Position numbers and translations under genes: made by a program. Shown one piece after another: positions 32,471 through 41,726 of a stretch of DNA of 64,000 nt. Each line of letters opens with the position of its first letter. Positions within the stretch are counted from its first letter, which is position 1. The stretch is from Bog-375 sp049698695 (GTDB taxonomy: Bacteria > Acidobacteriota > Terriglobia > Bryobacterales > Bryobacteraceae). The stretch covers positions 27,058-91,057 of the forward strand of contig JBAVYH010000169.1 in assembly GCA_049698695.1 (NCBI GenBank). Direction: 5' to 3'. Under the pieces are notes generated by a model. The model was not told the origin of the DNA. It saw only the letters and a list, made by a program, of their open reading frames with translations, and did not search any database.

Positions 32471-35400
32471 CTATTTCACGGCGATAGAAAGATGGAAGCC
32501 GGAGCTGCCGTTGGCGCTGCCCACGCCATCGTACTGAATGGCGATGGGCACTTGCGCAGAAGGCAGAGTGGCCATGGGTACGTAGACGTTGATTTGCCAG
32601 AGGCCGGCGTATCCCGGAGCCAGCCCGGAATAAGTGACCCACTGTCCGTTGGTCGGGTCGCCGCCCTGGAGAGGCCCACAGTCGTCAACAAAACAGGTCC
32701 CGATGGCGACGCGCGGCGTTTGCGGCGTGGTGGCAAGATTCGGCGGCAAGGGAGCGGCGGCGCCATCGGCAGGCGCGTTGTTCACGGCGCCCTGGCCGGT
32801 GCAGAAGATCTGGATAATAGATCCGCGCGCGGCCGGATTGGTGGCGCTGTTCACCGAGCTGTCCTGGTTCAACACGGCTGCCTGATAAAGGCCGCCGTTG
32901 AGAAGACATCCGCCGGAAGCGTTGCAGAAGATGGCCGGCGAGACCTGGGCCATGGGCACGGAGGCAGCGCCCAGAACCTGGCCGGTGGAGACCTGGACGA
33001 TTTCGACATCGGCCGTGCCGGTGACAGGGGCAGCCTGGGGCACGAAGAAATTGACCTGTCCGGGCGACACAAAATACAGCGGCGCGGCGGAGCCGTTAAA
33101 AAGCACCTGCTCATCGGCGAGCATGGTCGGCATGGGATAACCGGTCAGCGCCGGAAATGGCGGCGCCGTGGGCATCGAGGGGGTCGCAAACTGCGTCTGG
33201 GAAGCGATCGGATACAAACTGGCGACGACGCCCGGCGCCAGCGGCTGGCCGGCGTAAGTAGCTTGTGCGTTCTCGCCCGCCAGGCCCTGGTAGTAAACGG
33301 CGACGCGACTGTACACGTCGGCCACGAACAGATCTCCGTATTGGTCCTGGGCCAGTGCCAGCGCGGCGCCGGCGACCTGCACGGAACCGGTGGCCGCGGG
33401 ATTCAATTGCAGAGTGTCGTACTTGGGAAAGCGGGTGGCGGTGTTGCCGGTGCCGACCCAAATCTCGCCGGTAGACTGGTTGACGAAAATGGCTTGCGGA
33501 TGGCCTAGATTGGGCAGACTAAGAATGGCGTCGGCGGAAGCGAACGGCGTCAGCGAGTTATTGGGATCGCTGAAAATCTGCACCCGGCTGTTGCCATAAT
33601 CGGTGACATAGACTTGGCCGTTGCTGTCGGTGGCGATATGGTGCGGCGAATTGAGCTGGTTGCTGGCTGAACCGGCGGCAATGGTGACGAAATTCGGCTG
33701 GCCGAACACCTTAGCGGCGGGTTTGCCATTGTCTGCGCCGGCGATGAAGGTGGTTTGGCCGCTCGAAAAGGGAATATAGAGCACGCGGTTGTCGGCAAGA
33801 TCGGAAACCATCAGGCCGTTAGTGCCGCTAAATGCGAGGCCGTAAGGGAAAGCCATGTGGACCGCGCTGGGATCGGTGATGGGCTCGCCGGCGAGGCTGG
33901 TCTGGCCCAGCACCAGGTCGGCGGATTCCAGCACTTGCGTCTGCGGCCATGCGGCAAAGGGCGCCGGGAAACGGACCACGCGGCCGTTATAGGTGTCGGC
34001 CACGTAGAGGTTGCCGTTAGGATCGGTGAGCACGCCGCGCGGGAAGCAAAGGCCGGAAGCGGTGGTCTGGGTGGGATCGCCGGAAGGATAGTTGCAGAGC
34101 GCGGTGTTGAAATCCGGCTCGCCGATCACGATATCGGCGTGCTGGCCCTGTGGCACTCCGCTCGACTGGAGCTTACGGGCATCGTAAAAGCCGAGGACGC
34201 GATGGTTATACGGATCGGCCACGTAGAGATGAGGCACGGGGCCGGTCGTATCGAGCGCGATTCCGGCATCGGCGGCCTGGCCGTTATAAAACTGGAATTC
34301 GCGGCCTTCGATGAGATTGGGCGAATTCATCGTCATCGTATCTTGGCCGAACACGCGCGAGGCGTTGCCGAAAGGCACCGTACCGGACTGGTTCGGCATC
34401 ACCACCACGCGGTTGTTGCCGGTGTCCACCACGAATAGTTCGCTGGTGGATGACAGGAACGCCGCGGTGATCGGAGCCGAGAATACCGCCGCGCTGGCGG
34501 GCGGCGTAAGTACGGTGAGAACGGCGTTGCCGTTGGCGCCGAAGCTCTGGAACGATCCGTTCTGGCCGAGCACGCCGGTCGCCTGCGGGGAAACATAGGT
34601 GTTCGCGCTGGGCCAGGAAGAATAGGGCGGAAACACCAGAATGCGGCTATCGTTGGTGTCGACTACGCCCACGCTGCCGTCGGCGAGGAAAAAGATGCCG
34701 CCCGGATTGTTGAATTCGGTTTTACCGTAAATCGCCAGTTGCTGGGCCGCGGTGAGGCTTTGGATCTGCGATGGCTCGACGACACCCATGATGCGCGCAG
34801 CAGCCTCCCCGTTGGTGAACGCGGCAGTCCCGCTGGCGGAGGTGGGAGTGAAGACCAGCACGCGGCTCAGAAGCTGCGGGTAGTTCGGGTCGGCGTCGGA
34901 AACGTAAAGGTTCCCGGACCCGTCGAAAGACAACTGCGAAGGCACCGCGAACTGGTTGGCGATGAGTTGGCCGCTGGACGGGTTCAACGCGGTTTGCACG
35001 CTGACGAAATCCAGTTGCCCCAACTCGACCACCGCCGTCAGCAGTCCGCCACCATTGGCAACATCGGCAGCTTTGAATTCCAGCACGCGGCGGTTGCCGG
35101 GATCGGTGACCCACATGTCTCCGCCGCTATCGAAGGCAATGCAGGCGAGAAAAACGCTGGAGCTGTTGGGGGCAAAATTCAGTCCCTGTGCGGTAGGAGC
35201 GCCGCTTGGGTAGTTCGCGGTTTTCGATTTTAGCGACGGCTGGCCGACATACAAATCCGGCGTCGGATACGATCCCGTTTGGGCGTACTGCGCGAAGGGC
35301 GCCTTATAGCGCAATACGCGGTTGTTTCCGCTGTCGGCAACGTAGAGGTCACCCTTGTAAACCGCAAGGCCGGTGGGATCGCTCAAGCCGGTGGTGAAGG

Positions 35401-35752
35401 TGGTCCCCGGGCCGGATGGGGTGGTCGTGTACTGGTCCGGCTGCCCAATCACCAGGTCGGCCGCCTGCCCGTTGGTAAAGCTGGTCGCGTTCTTCCATGC
35501 CAGGACGCGGTTGTTCAACGTGTCGGCCACATACACCATGGGCGGCGAGGTGGACGGATCGAGGGCGATGCCGTTGGGCCTCCAGAGCTCGCGGCCTTCC
35601 ACGAGGTTGGGGTTGGAGGTTTTCGGGATTAGCAGAGGCTGGCCGATCTGACGCGACGGGCTCCCATTGAGAGTAACTGAGGTGGATTGCGCTTCGGCCG
35701 CCACGGCGGACGACAAGAGCACGATGGAAAAAGCAAGGTACTTATGGTTCAT
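32471..35752 (-). CDS. Large secreted NHL-repeat protein with Solibacter-type C-terminal domain
   Basis: 1093 residues. Signal peptide 1-22 (MNHKYLAFSIVLLSSAVAAEA). Residues about 30-800 hold many NHL beta-propeller repeats, recognisable by YVADSGNNRVLRYK, LYVADTYNGRVVRFP, VYVTDYGNSRVQIF and similar. The last 220 residues (PGQVNFFVPQ, then AILNQD-like and IQIFCTGQGAVNNAPADG) match the C-terminal domain widespread in Solibacter-type acidobacteria (TIGR03437). Probably an extracellular or cell-surface protein; substrate unknown. Next to rpoN on the same strand, but with a 91-bp gap. Confidence 0.85.
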   Translation of the reverse strand: MNHKYLAFSIVLLSSAVAAEAQSTSVTLNGSPSRQIGQPLLIPKTSNPNLVEGRELWRPNGIALDPSTSPPMVYVADTLNNRVLAWKNATSFTNGQAADLVIGQPDQYTTTPSGPGTTFTTGLSDPTGLAVYKGDLYVADSGNNRVLRYKAPFAQYAQTGSYPTPDLYVGQPSLKSKTANYPSGAPTAQGLNFAPNSSSVFLACIAFDSGGDMWVTDPGNRRVLEFKAADVANGGGLLTAVVELGQLDFVSVQTALNPSSGQLIANQFAVPSQLSFDGSGNLYVSDADPNYPQLLSRVLVFTPTSASGTAAFTNGEAAARIMGVVEPSQIQSLTAAQQLAIYGKTEFNNPGGIFFLADGSVGVVDTNDSRILVFPPYSSWPSANTYVSPQATGVLGQNGSFQSFGANGNAVLTVLTPPASAAVFSAPITAAFLSSTSELFVVDTGNNRVVVMPNQSGTVPFGNASRVFGQDTMTMNSPNLIEGREFQFYNGQAADAGIALDTTGPVPHLYVADPYNHRVLGFYDARKLQSSGVPQGQHADIVIGEPDFNTALCNYPSGDPTQTTASGLCFPRGVLTDPNGNLYVADTYNGRVVRFPAPFAAWPQTQVLESADLVLGQTSLAGEPITDPSAVHMAFPYGLAFSGTNGLMVSDLADNRVLYIPFSSGQTTFIAGADNGKPAAKVFGQPNFVTIAAGSASNQLNSPHHIATDSNGQVYVTDYGNSRVQIFSDPNNSLTPFASADAILSLPNLGHPQAIFVNQSTGEIWVGTGNTATRFPKYDTLQLNPAATGSVQVAGAALALAQDQYGDLFVADVYSRVAVYYQGLAGENAQATYAGQPLAPGVVASLYPIASQTQFATPSMPTAPPFPALTGYPMPTMLADEQVLFNGSAAPLYFVSPGQVNFFVPQAAPVTGTADVEIVQVSTGQVLGAASVPMAQVSPAIFCNASGGCLLNGGLYQAAVLNQDSSVNSATNPAARGSIIQIFCTGQGAVNNAPADGAAAPLPPNLATTPQTPRVAIGTCFVDDCGPLQGGDPTNGQWVTYSGLAPGYAGLWQINVYVPMATLPSAQVPIAIQYDGVGSANGSSGFHLSIAVK

Positions 35753-36196
35753 CGACTTTCCCGCGGCGCGGACACGGAGGTGCGCTCCCTATGAGAATAG
35801 CAGACCGGCCCGCGGGGTTGAACCCGCTCCCGCAGGCAGCGCAGGCAGCGCAGGCAGCGCTGGGAAAGCCCCGCGCGCGGTACGCTTTCTCATTCGACGC
35901 CGGCGGCCCATCGCACCCGGCCGTGCGCCTTGGACTTGTAAACTCTTGGCCCTTAGCCGGCGGCGTTAGCTGGACTTGTGCGGCCCATGCCATTGATCTC
36001 CGGCACAGCCCGTGATAGGCTAGAGCCGACGTGGAATGATTTAGGGCGTTTCGGCGCCCGGCTAATTGCAACCACGGAAAAAAATGCTAAAGGCGATTCG
36101 GTCGGTTCGAAAACGATTTCGACCCTGGCGCCACTGGCTCGAGGGCTTTTTGTTGTCGGACGTCCCCATCGCCGGATGTGAAGGGAGAAGTTGCCC
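35753..36196. other. 444-bp intergenic stretch with a 9-bp tandem repeat
   Basis: Between the NHL gene (divergent) and the next plus-strand gene. Three and a half copies of GCAGGCAGC lie at 35832-35861. A hairpin GGGCG-TTTCGG-CGCCC lies near 36046. Promoters for both flanking genes should be here but none is clear. Confidence 0.5.
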
Positions 36197-36505
36197 ATGA
36201 GCGTCTGGCTGAATCCGGCATCGTCCGGTTCCCATCTATCCACCAGCCAAGGCGAGCTGCTGGCGGTGTCCATCCGGGTGGACCCGCGCCGCCTCGAAGC
36301 CCTGCTCGAAGCGCTAGCCTTGGTGTCGTTCCCCATCAACCCGCAGATCCATCACGGAGCCGAGACGGTGGTCGAGTTTCCGGCGTACCAGGACCGGGTC
36401 GGCGAGGTCGAGCGTGTTCTGGAGTCATGCGGCTTTGCGCCGCAAAGCTTGCGCGCCACCAGCATGCTCGAGGAGATACACGCCGCCGCCGGTAGAGTGC
36501 AGTAG
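36197..36505 (+). CDS. Small protein of unknown function
   Basis: 102 residues from ATG 36197, with GGGAGAAG at 36182-36189. No signal or membrane segment. Predicted beta-alpha-beta pattern (LLAVSIRVDPRRLEALLEALALV, FPINPQIHHG, VVEFPAYQDRVGEVERVLESCGFA) resembles an ACT- or ferredoxin-like fold, but this is only a shape impression. Convergent with bcp. Confidence 0.5.
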   Translation: MSVWLNPASSGSHLSTSQGELLAVSIRVDPRRLEALLEALALVSFPINPQIHHGAETVVEFPAYQDRVGEVERVLESCGFAPQSLRATSMLEEIHAAAGRVQ

Positions 36506-36541
36506 AGGAGGCAGCCGCGGGGCCGCCGAGCGAACCAGCTC

Positions 36542-36994
36542 CTAGAGCCCGGCCAACACTTCCGCCGCGTGGCCTTTGGCTTTCACCTTGGCATAGATCT
36601 TCTCGATCTTGCCGTCGGGGCCAATCACGAAGGTGCTGCGCACTATTCCCATCACCTTCTTGCCGTACATGTTCTTCTCTTTCCACACGCCATAGGCCTG
36701 GGCCGCCGCCTTTTCTTCATCGGCCAGCAGCGTGAAGGGCAGATCGAACTTGTCCTTGAATTTGGCTTGCGCGGCCGGCTTGTCGGGCGATACGCCCACC
36801 ACCGCCGTGCCCTTCTTCGCGAACTTCTGGATGCCGTCGCGGAACTCGCAGGCTTCTATGGTGCAGCCAGGGGTATCGGCCTTCGGATAGAAATACAGCA
36901 CCACGCGTTTGCCCTTGAGAGCGGACAGCTTGAACTCCGCGCCGCTATCGGTGCGCAGCGCGATCTCGGGAGCCTTGTCGCCAACCTGCAGCAT
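36542..36994 (-). CDS. bcp: Thioredoxin-dependent peroxiredoxin, Bcp family
   Basis: 150 residues. Peroxidatic cysteine C44 in ADTPGCTIEACEF, with C49 as the likely resolving residue five positions later (the PrxQ type). Ends GHAAEVLAGL. Reduces hydrogen peroxide and organic peroxides using thioredoxin. Only 3 bp downstream of gatB, so both are likely on one message. Full length. Confidence 0.94.
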   Translation of the reverse strand: MLQVGDKAPEIALRTDSGAEFKLSALKGKRVVLYFYPKADTPGCTIEACEFRDGIQKFAKKGTAVVGVSPDKPAAQAKFKDKFDLPFTLLADEEKAAAQAYGVWKEKNMYGKKVMGIVRSTFVIGPDGKIEKIYAKVKAKGHAAEVLAGL

Positions 36995-36997
36995 GTG

Positions 36998-38476
36998 TCA
37001 CCCCAACTTCTGCTTCAACAAATCGGTCACCACCGCGACGCTGGCCTGCCCGCGCGTGGCTTTCATCACCTGTCCCACCAGGTAGTTCATCACCGTGGTC
37101 TTGCCGCCGCGATACTGCTCCACCTGTTTGGCACTGGCCGCGACCACATCCGCAATCACCTTTTCCAGCGCACCCGTGTCGCGGATCTCCCTTAGGCCTT
37201 CCCGTTCGATGATTGCCGCCGCGGCGTCGCCGGTCGAAAACATCTTGGCGAAAACTTCCTTGGCCAGCTTGCCGGAAAGCTCGCCCGCGCCGATCAGCTT
37301 GGCCAATGCGCCCAGGTTCTCCGCACTTACCGGCGATTCTTCGATCTCCTTGCCCTGGGCCTTAAGCGCGCCCATCAGGTCGCCCATCACCCAATTCGCG
37401 GCGGTCTTGGGATCGCCGGAAACGCGCGCCACGGTTTCGTAGTATTCGCTCAACGCGCGCGTCTGCGTGAGCACGCCAGCGTCGTAATCGCGCAGGCCAT
37501 ATCGGGAAGTGAAGCGTGCCCGCCGCGCGGCCGGCAATTCCGGCATCCCCGCCTTCACCTCGGCCAGCCAGGCCTCCCCAATCCGCAGCGGCACCAGGTC
37601 GGGCTCGGGAAAATAGCGGTAATCGTGGGCGTGCTCCTTGCTGCGCATGCCGGCGGTCTCGCCCAGGTCCGGATCGTAGAGCCGCGTCTCCTGCTCCACC
37701 GTGCCGCCGCCATCGAGCACGGCCACCTGGCGCGCGATCTCGTAATCCAAAGCCTCTTTCAAAAAGCGGAACGAGTTGAGGTTCTTGATCTCCGCCTTGG
37801 TGCCCAGCTTCTCGGCGCCTCGCAATCGCACCGATACGTTGGCATCGCAGCGGAGATGGCCCTTCTCCATGTCGCAGCTCGAGACGTCGATGAACTGGAG
37901 CGCCTGCTTGACCTCGGTCAGGTACGCGTAAGCTTCCTCCGAGCTGCGCATATCCGGTTCGCTGACGATCTCGATCAGGGGCGTGCCGCTGCGGTTTAGA
38001 TCCACGTAGGAAGCCCGGCCCGAGTCCTTGAATCCCTCGTGAACGCTCTTGCCGGCGTCGTCCTCCATATGGACGCGGGTGACGCCGATGCGCTTGCGCT
38101 CGCCGCCCACTTCGATATCCACGTAGCCGCCTTCGGCGAACGGCTCGTCGTATTGCGAGATCTGGTAGCCCTTGGGCAGGTCCGGGTAAAAGTAGTTCTT
38201 GCGGGCGAAACGCGAAACCGGGCGGATGCGGCAGTTCAGCGCCAGCGCGCCCTTGATCGCCAAGTCCACGGCTTGCCGGTTCAGCACCGGCAGCGCGCCC
38301 GGCAGCCCCAGGCACACCGGGCACACGTTGGTGTTCGGCGGCTCGCCGAAGCTGGTCGGGCATCCGCAAAAGATTTTCGTCGCGGTGGCGAGTTGGACAT
38401 GAACTTCCAGCCCGATCACTGCTTCGTAGCGCGCGATGGCGTCTGGGCTCGCCATCTCGGTAGCGGAAAACGGCAT
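36998..38476 (-). CDS. gatB: Aspartyl/glutamyl-tRNA amidotransferase subunit B
   Basis: 492 residues. Signature YEAVIGLEVHVQLATATKIFC, the zinc-site CPVCLG, KNYFYPDLPKGYQISQYD and EIKNLNSF blocks, and the C-terminal YqeY-like tail domain (KTTVMNYLVGQVMKATRGQA). GatCAB converts misacylated Glu-tRNA-Gln (and Asp-tRNA-Asn) to the correct form. gatA and gatC are not in the window. ATG 38476 and a second ATG at 38455 are both possible. Confidence 0.95.
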   Translation of the reverse strand: MPFSATEMASPDAIARYEAVIGLEVHVQLATATKIFCGCPTSFGEPPNTNVCPVCLGLPGALPVLNRQAVDLAIKGALALNCRIRPVSRFARKNYFYPDLPKGYQISQYDEPFAEGGYVDIEVGGERKRIGVTRVHMEDDAGKSVHEGFKDSGRASYVDLNRSGTPLIEIVSEPDMRSSEEAYAYLTEVKQALQFIDVSSCDMEKGHLRCDANVSVRLRGAEKLGTKAEIKNLNSFRFLKEALDYEIARQVAVLDGGGTVEQETRLYDPDLGETAGMRSKEHAHDYRYFPEPDLVPLRIGEAWLAEVKAGMPELPAARRARFTSRYGLRDYDAGVLTQTRALSEYYETVARVSGDPKTAANWVMGDLMGALKAQGKEIEESPVSAENLGALAKLIGAGELSGKLAKEVFAKMFSTGDAAAAIIEREGLREIRDTGALEKVIADVVAASAKQVEQYRGGKTTVMNYLVGQVMKATRGQASVAVVTDLLKQKLG

Positions 38477-38571
38477 GATTTCCTTACATTATAGTGGCCG
38501 CGCGCGGCGACCTTCGGGGAGGATACTCCGCAACGCGCGACAGCCGCGGTCACCATTGCGAGATCGCGGCT

Positions 38572-39000
38572 TCAGTTTCGCTCGGGGGAATCCGGCGGCC
38601 CGAGGCGGCCCTCCAACTCGCGGATGAAGCTTTCGAGCGCCTGCCGCTGAGCCGCCTGCCATTTGACAACCACGAAAAAGTGGCCGCGATTGAAGAACAC
38701 GGTATCGGCCGAAGGCCGCCAGCGTTGGCTCAGCTCCAGGCCCACCGTGGCCGAAGAGAGCGCGTAGACGCGCGCATCGATCTTGCCGGGGCCTTCGTAC
38801 AAACCTTCTTCCAGGTGATCGATTTCATTGCGCGGCACGGGGTCGGGAGCCTCCGAAACCGGAACCTCGCGCGCCACCACGAGCCGCCACCCGCCTGCCG
38901 CGCTGGCCGGAAACAGGTTGGAAGGAATTGCCACCGGGCGCTGGCAGCCGGCGAGCGCGCAGCAGGCGCCCGCCGCCAGAATCTTCAGTCCCCGCGTCAT
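38572..39000 (-). CDS. Predicted lipoprotein, unknown function
   Basis: 142 residues from ATG 39000. Lipobox LAGC with C19 after a short hydrophobic stretch. The mature part (WRLVVAREVPVSEAP, RVYALSSATVGLELSQRWRP, TVFFNRGHFFVVVKW) is beta-rich and resembles the acidobacterial DUF6599-type lipoproteins only loosely. Same strand as gatB, 95 bp upstream; divergent from the rph operon. Function not recognised. Confidence 0.6.
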   Translation of the reverse strand: MTRGLKILAAGACCALAGCQRPVAIPSNLFPASAAGGWRLVVAREVPVSEAPDPVPRNEIDHLEEGLYEGPGKIDARVYALSSATVGLELSQRWRPSADTVFFNRGHFFVVVKWQAAQRQALESFIRELEGRLGPPDSPERN

Positions 39001-39094
39001 CAGCTTTGATTCTGACATGAGTGGTGCCGTTGAGGAGTTTGGCGCGCCGGGTTCCGCGCGGGATTCACGAAATCGCGGTGCTACCATCGCATAG

Positions 39095-39238
39095 ATGGCG
39101 AAATTCAAGCCGCCCAGGGGCAAGCGGACCAGCAAGGTCGTCCCGCAGGGCGCTGTTCCCTGCGTGATTATCATCATCGGCGGAATTCTGTTGCTCATGC
39201 TGTTTGTGTATTTCGTCCTGAGAGGCTCGGCACAATAA
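39095..39238 (+). CDS. 47-residue membrane protein upstream of rph
   Basis: MAKFKPPRGKRTSKVVPQ is a basic start, then GAVPCVIIIIGGILLLMLFV forms one membrane helix, and VLRGSAQ is the end. ATG 39095, stop 39236-39238, four bases before the rph ATG. Basic N-terminus and single helix suggest a type with the N-terminus in the cytosol. The small size and tight spacing to rph speak for a real, co-expressed gene. Confidence 0.55.
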   Translation: MAKFKPPRGKRTSKVVPQGAVPCVIIIIGGILLLMLFVYFVLRGSAQ

Positions 39239-39242
39239 CATC

Positions 39243-39959
39243 ATGCGGATCGACAATCGGGAACCGGACGCGATGCGCCCGGCGGAAATCGTCACCGGCT
39301 ACCTGATGACGGCGGAAGGCTCGGTGCTGATGAAGCTCGGCCACACGCAGGTGTTGTGCGCCGCCACCGTCGAAGATTCCGTGCCGCAGTTCCTGCGCAA
39401 CAGCGGCAAGGGCTGGGTGACGGCCGAATACTCCATGCTGCCGCGCGCCACCGCCAAGCGCACGCCGCGCGAGGTGGTCAAGGGCAGACCCTCCGGCAGG
39501 ACCCACGAAATCCAGCGTCTCATCGGCCGCTCGCTGCGCTCGGTGATGGATATGGCGGCGCTCGGCGAGCGCACGGTGATGCTTGATTGCGACGTGCTCC
39601 AGGCCGATGGCGGCACGCGCACGGCATCCATCACGGGAGCCTTTGTCGCTTTGGCGCTGGCGCTGCGGCGCCTGGTGGATTTCGGCGTCCTCAAGTCGAT
39701 GCCGGTGCGCAACTACGTTGCCGCCACCAGCGTGGGGCTGGTCGGCGGGTCGGCGATGCTCGATCTCTGCTACGAAGAGGATTCGCAGGCCGACGTGGAT
39801 ATGAACGTCGTCATGACCGGCGGCGGCCGATTCGTCGAGGTGCAGGCCACCGCCGAACACAGCCCCTTCGACGATGCCCAGTTGGCCGAACTGCTGGCGC
39901 TGGCGCGCGGCGGCATCGCTCAATTGGTGGAATTGCAGAAGCGCGCGGTGCGGCTTTGA
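39243..39959 (+). CDS. rph: Ribonuclease PH
   Basis: 238 residues, full length. Phosphorolytic trimming of tRNA 3' ends. Family blocks: MRIDNREPDAMRPAEIVTGYL, TAEYSMLPRATAKRTPREVVKGRPSGRTHEIQRLIGRSLR, LDCDVLQADGGTRTASITGA and DLCYEEDSQADVDMNVVMTG. The hexamer and active-site arginines are intact. It overlaps rdgB by 4 bp, a conserved pair in nucleotide and RNA housekeeping. Confidence 0.97.
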   Translation: MRIDNREPDAMRPAEIVTGYLMTAEGSVLMKLGHTQVLCAATVEDSVPQFLRNSGKGWVTAEYSMLPRATAKRTPREVVKGRPSGRTHEIQRLIGRSLRSVMDMAALGERTVMLDCDVLQADGGTRTASITGAFVALALALRRLVDFGVLKSMPVRNYVAATSVGLVGGSAMLDLCYEEDSQADVDMNVVMTGGGRFVEVQATAEHSPFDDAQLAELLALARGGIAQLVELQKRAVRL

Positions 39960-40567
39960 GCGCCGGCGGGACGCCGCTGCACCTCTTCTGCGCCACCAGC
40001 AATCCCGGCAAAGCGCGCGAATTCGCTCTGGCAGCCGGCGAGCGCGTTGTCATTGAGCCCTTACCCGGTTTTCGTGCCATAGCGCCCTGTGTGGAAGACG
40101 GCGCCTCCTTCGGCGAGAACGCCATCATCAAGGCGCGTCACTATGGCGCTCACGCGCCCGGCTTCCTTTTCGCCGACGATTCCGGCCTCGCGGTGGATGC
40201 GCTGGGCGGCGCTCCCGGCGTGTTATCGGCGCGCTTTTCCGGACCCGGCGCCACTGATGAATCCAACAATCGCCTGCTGCTCGAAAAGCTGCGCGGCGTC
40301 ACGGACCGGCGCGCGCATTTCATCTGCGCCATCGCCCTGGTGGATAACGGCCGCCTTCTTGGTGTCACTTCGGGCAGCGTGGACGGGATCATCCTCGATG
40401 CGCCGCGCGGCATCGCCGGCTTCGGGTACGATCCGCTTTTCTATTACCCTCCCTTCGGCTGCACTTTCGGCGAGGTGAAAGGCGAGCGGAAGTTCGCCGT
40501 CAGCCACCGCGGCCAGGCGCTGCGTGCCATGCTGCATGCGCTGTTCGACAGCGAACGGGCCAAGTAG
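39956..40567 (+). CDS. rdgB: Non-canonical purine NTP pyrophosphatase, RdgB/HAM1
   Basis: 203 residues from TTG 39956, overlapping the rph stop (TTGA). Removes dITP, XTP and similar nucleotides from the pool. Family motifs: FCATSNPGKAREFALA, SFGENAIIKARHY, FADDSGLAVDALGGAPGVLSARFSG, GFGYDPLFYYP and VSHRGQALRAM. Complete. The following 342 bp have no gene. Confidence 0.94.
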   Translation: MSAGGTPLHLFCATSNPGKAREFALAAGERVVIEPLPGFRAIAPCVEDGASFGENAIIKARHYGAHAPGFLFADDSGLAVDALGGAPGVLSARFSGPGATDESNNRLLLEKLRGVTDRRAHFICAIALVDNGRLLGVTSGSVDGIILDAPRGIAGFGYDPLFYYPPFGCTFGEVKGERKFAVSHRGQALRAMLHALFDSERAK

Positions 40568-40909
40568 GGTCGGATCGCGATTTGCCACCATATGATTCCG
40601 CGTGGCCGCGCGATTTGCTCGGCTTGCAATCAGCGCTGCGCGGAGGGCGAGTGGAGCGATCTGTGCTACGCAGCAGACAAGACGTTGTAAGGGGACCCGG
40701 CTTTGCCATCGCACGTTGCGAGGGCAAAAGAAGGCGCGATCGCCGGTCCGACTTACTAGTGCACGGATGTATAGAGCGCGGACCTCACGGCTGTTTTCGG
40801 TGACGTAACACTTGCTACTGAACCGCTCGCCCCTCACCCGCAAACGCGGGTAGCGGATTATCGGACCCCCTCCTCCGCGAGCGGGCCGTTCATGATAGCC
40901 TGACAATTC
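40568..40909. other. 342-bp intergenic stretch
   Basis: No gene recognised. A hairpin ACCCGC-AAAC-GCGGGT lies near 40837-40852, shortly before the next start codon. Confidence 0.4.
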
Positions 40910-41383
40910 ATGGAGATTTCGGACCTGTATCGCGGGTTGGGCGAGGAAGGCTTCGCGCAACTGCTGCGCAGCATCTCAATCGGAAAGCTGAGGACCTACC
41001 AGATTTACGAAGGCTTCAAAGTAAGAGCGCGGCTGCACAAGTTGAACACCGAGACTCTGCGCAAAGCGGCCCCGCGGCTCTGGGCGCGGGTGATGGAAGG
41101 CGATGCGGCGTTCGGTGCGGAGCTGGCGCAGGCGGTGCTGGTGTCGCACCTGGACCTGATCATCGCCGTGCTCGATTTCCTCGGCGTGCCGCATGAGAAC
41201 GGATTTTTTGCGAAAGATATGGACCCGAAACCACACTTTACAGAAGGGTGGGAAGGGCGCGTGTACGAAAAGTTTCGGGCCACGGTGCCTGAAGTAGTGC
41301 TGGTTTTTTACATTAATCATTTGCGTTGGGAGCTGCTGAAGGCGGAAGAGTTGTACCGTCCCGAATCGGCCCCGGCGGCGTGA
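40910..41383 (+). CDS. Conserved-looking protein, unknown function
   Basis: 157 residues, cytosolic, alpha-helical (YRGLGEEGFAQLLRSISIGKLRTYQIYEG, LNTETLRKAAPRLWARVMEGD, FGAELAQAVLVSHLDLIIAVLDFLGV, VLVFYINHLRWELLKAEELY). No catalytic motif or known domain. Possibly specific to Acidobacteriota. No operon partner. Confidence 0.6.
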   Translation: MEISDLYRGLGEEGFAQLLRSISIGKLRTYQIYEGFKVRARLHKLNTETLRKAAPRLWARVMEGDAAFGAELAQAVLVSHLDLIIAVLDFLGVPHENGFFAKDMDPKPHFTEGWEGRVYEKFRATVPEVVLVFYINHLRWELLKAEELYRPESAPAA

Positions 41384-41726
41384 ACTGGCCGGTGGCGTGC
41401 ACATTGTATAGAAACGATGACGAGCGCGGGTTGGAGGCAGTCGGCGAGGGTGGTCTCAGGGAAGCCTGCCCGTCCTTTGAAGTCCCTGCCGCTCAATATA
41501 TTGCACACACCCTCACGATTCGCCCGAGGAGTTTTCGCTTCATGACAGGTGTGGGCTTTTCCCCCAGCTCGACGCCTGTTTGCGCGGTATCACCCAGTTA
41601 CGGGAAGATCCGATCCGACACCTTTTTCGCCCGGGTTGCGGCGCCACCCTCCAGCGCAGCAACGCCTGCGGACAGCGTGTCCGTCGCCAGATTCCCTTTT
41701 TCACTTCAGATTGCGAGGTTCCGGCA
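41384..41726. other. 343-bp intergenic stretch
   Basis: No gene with support. A cysteine-containing frame that runs into the next gene is open from about 41500 (CGLFPQLDACLRG, RPGCGATLQRSNACGQ), but it has no start codon with a ribosome site and I treat it as chance. Confidence 0.35.

Noticed and set aside
35950..36190. Possible c-di-GMP or other riboswitch upstream of the small gene at 36197
   Set aside because: No conserved GEMM or other aptamer core could be traced; only a short GC hairpin is seen.
41500..41726. Cysteine-containing open frame leading into the zinc-ribbon gene
   Set aside because: No start codon with ribosome site and no family resemblance; most likely chance.
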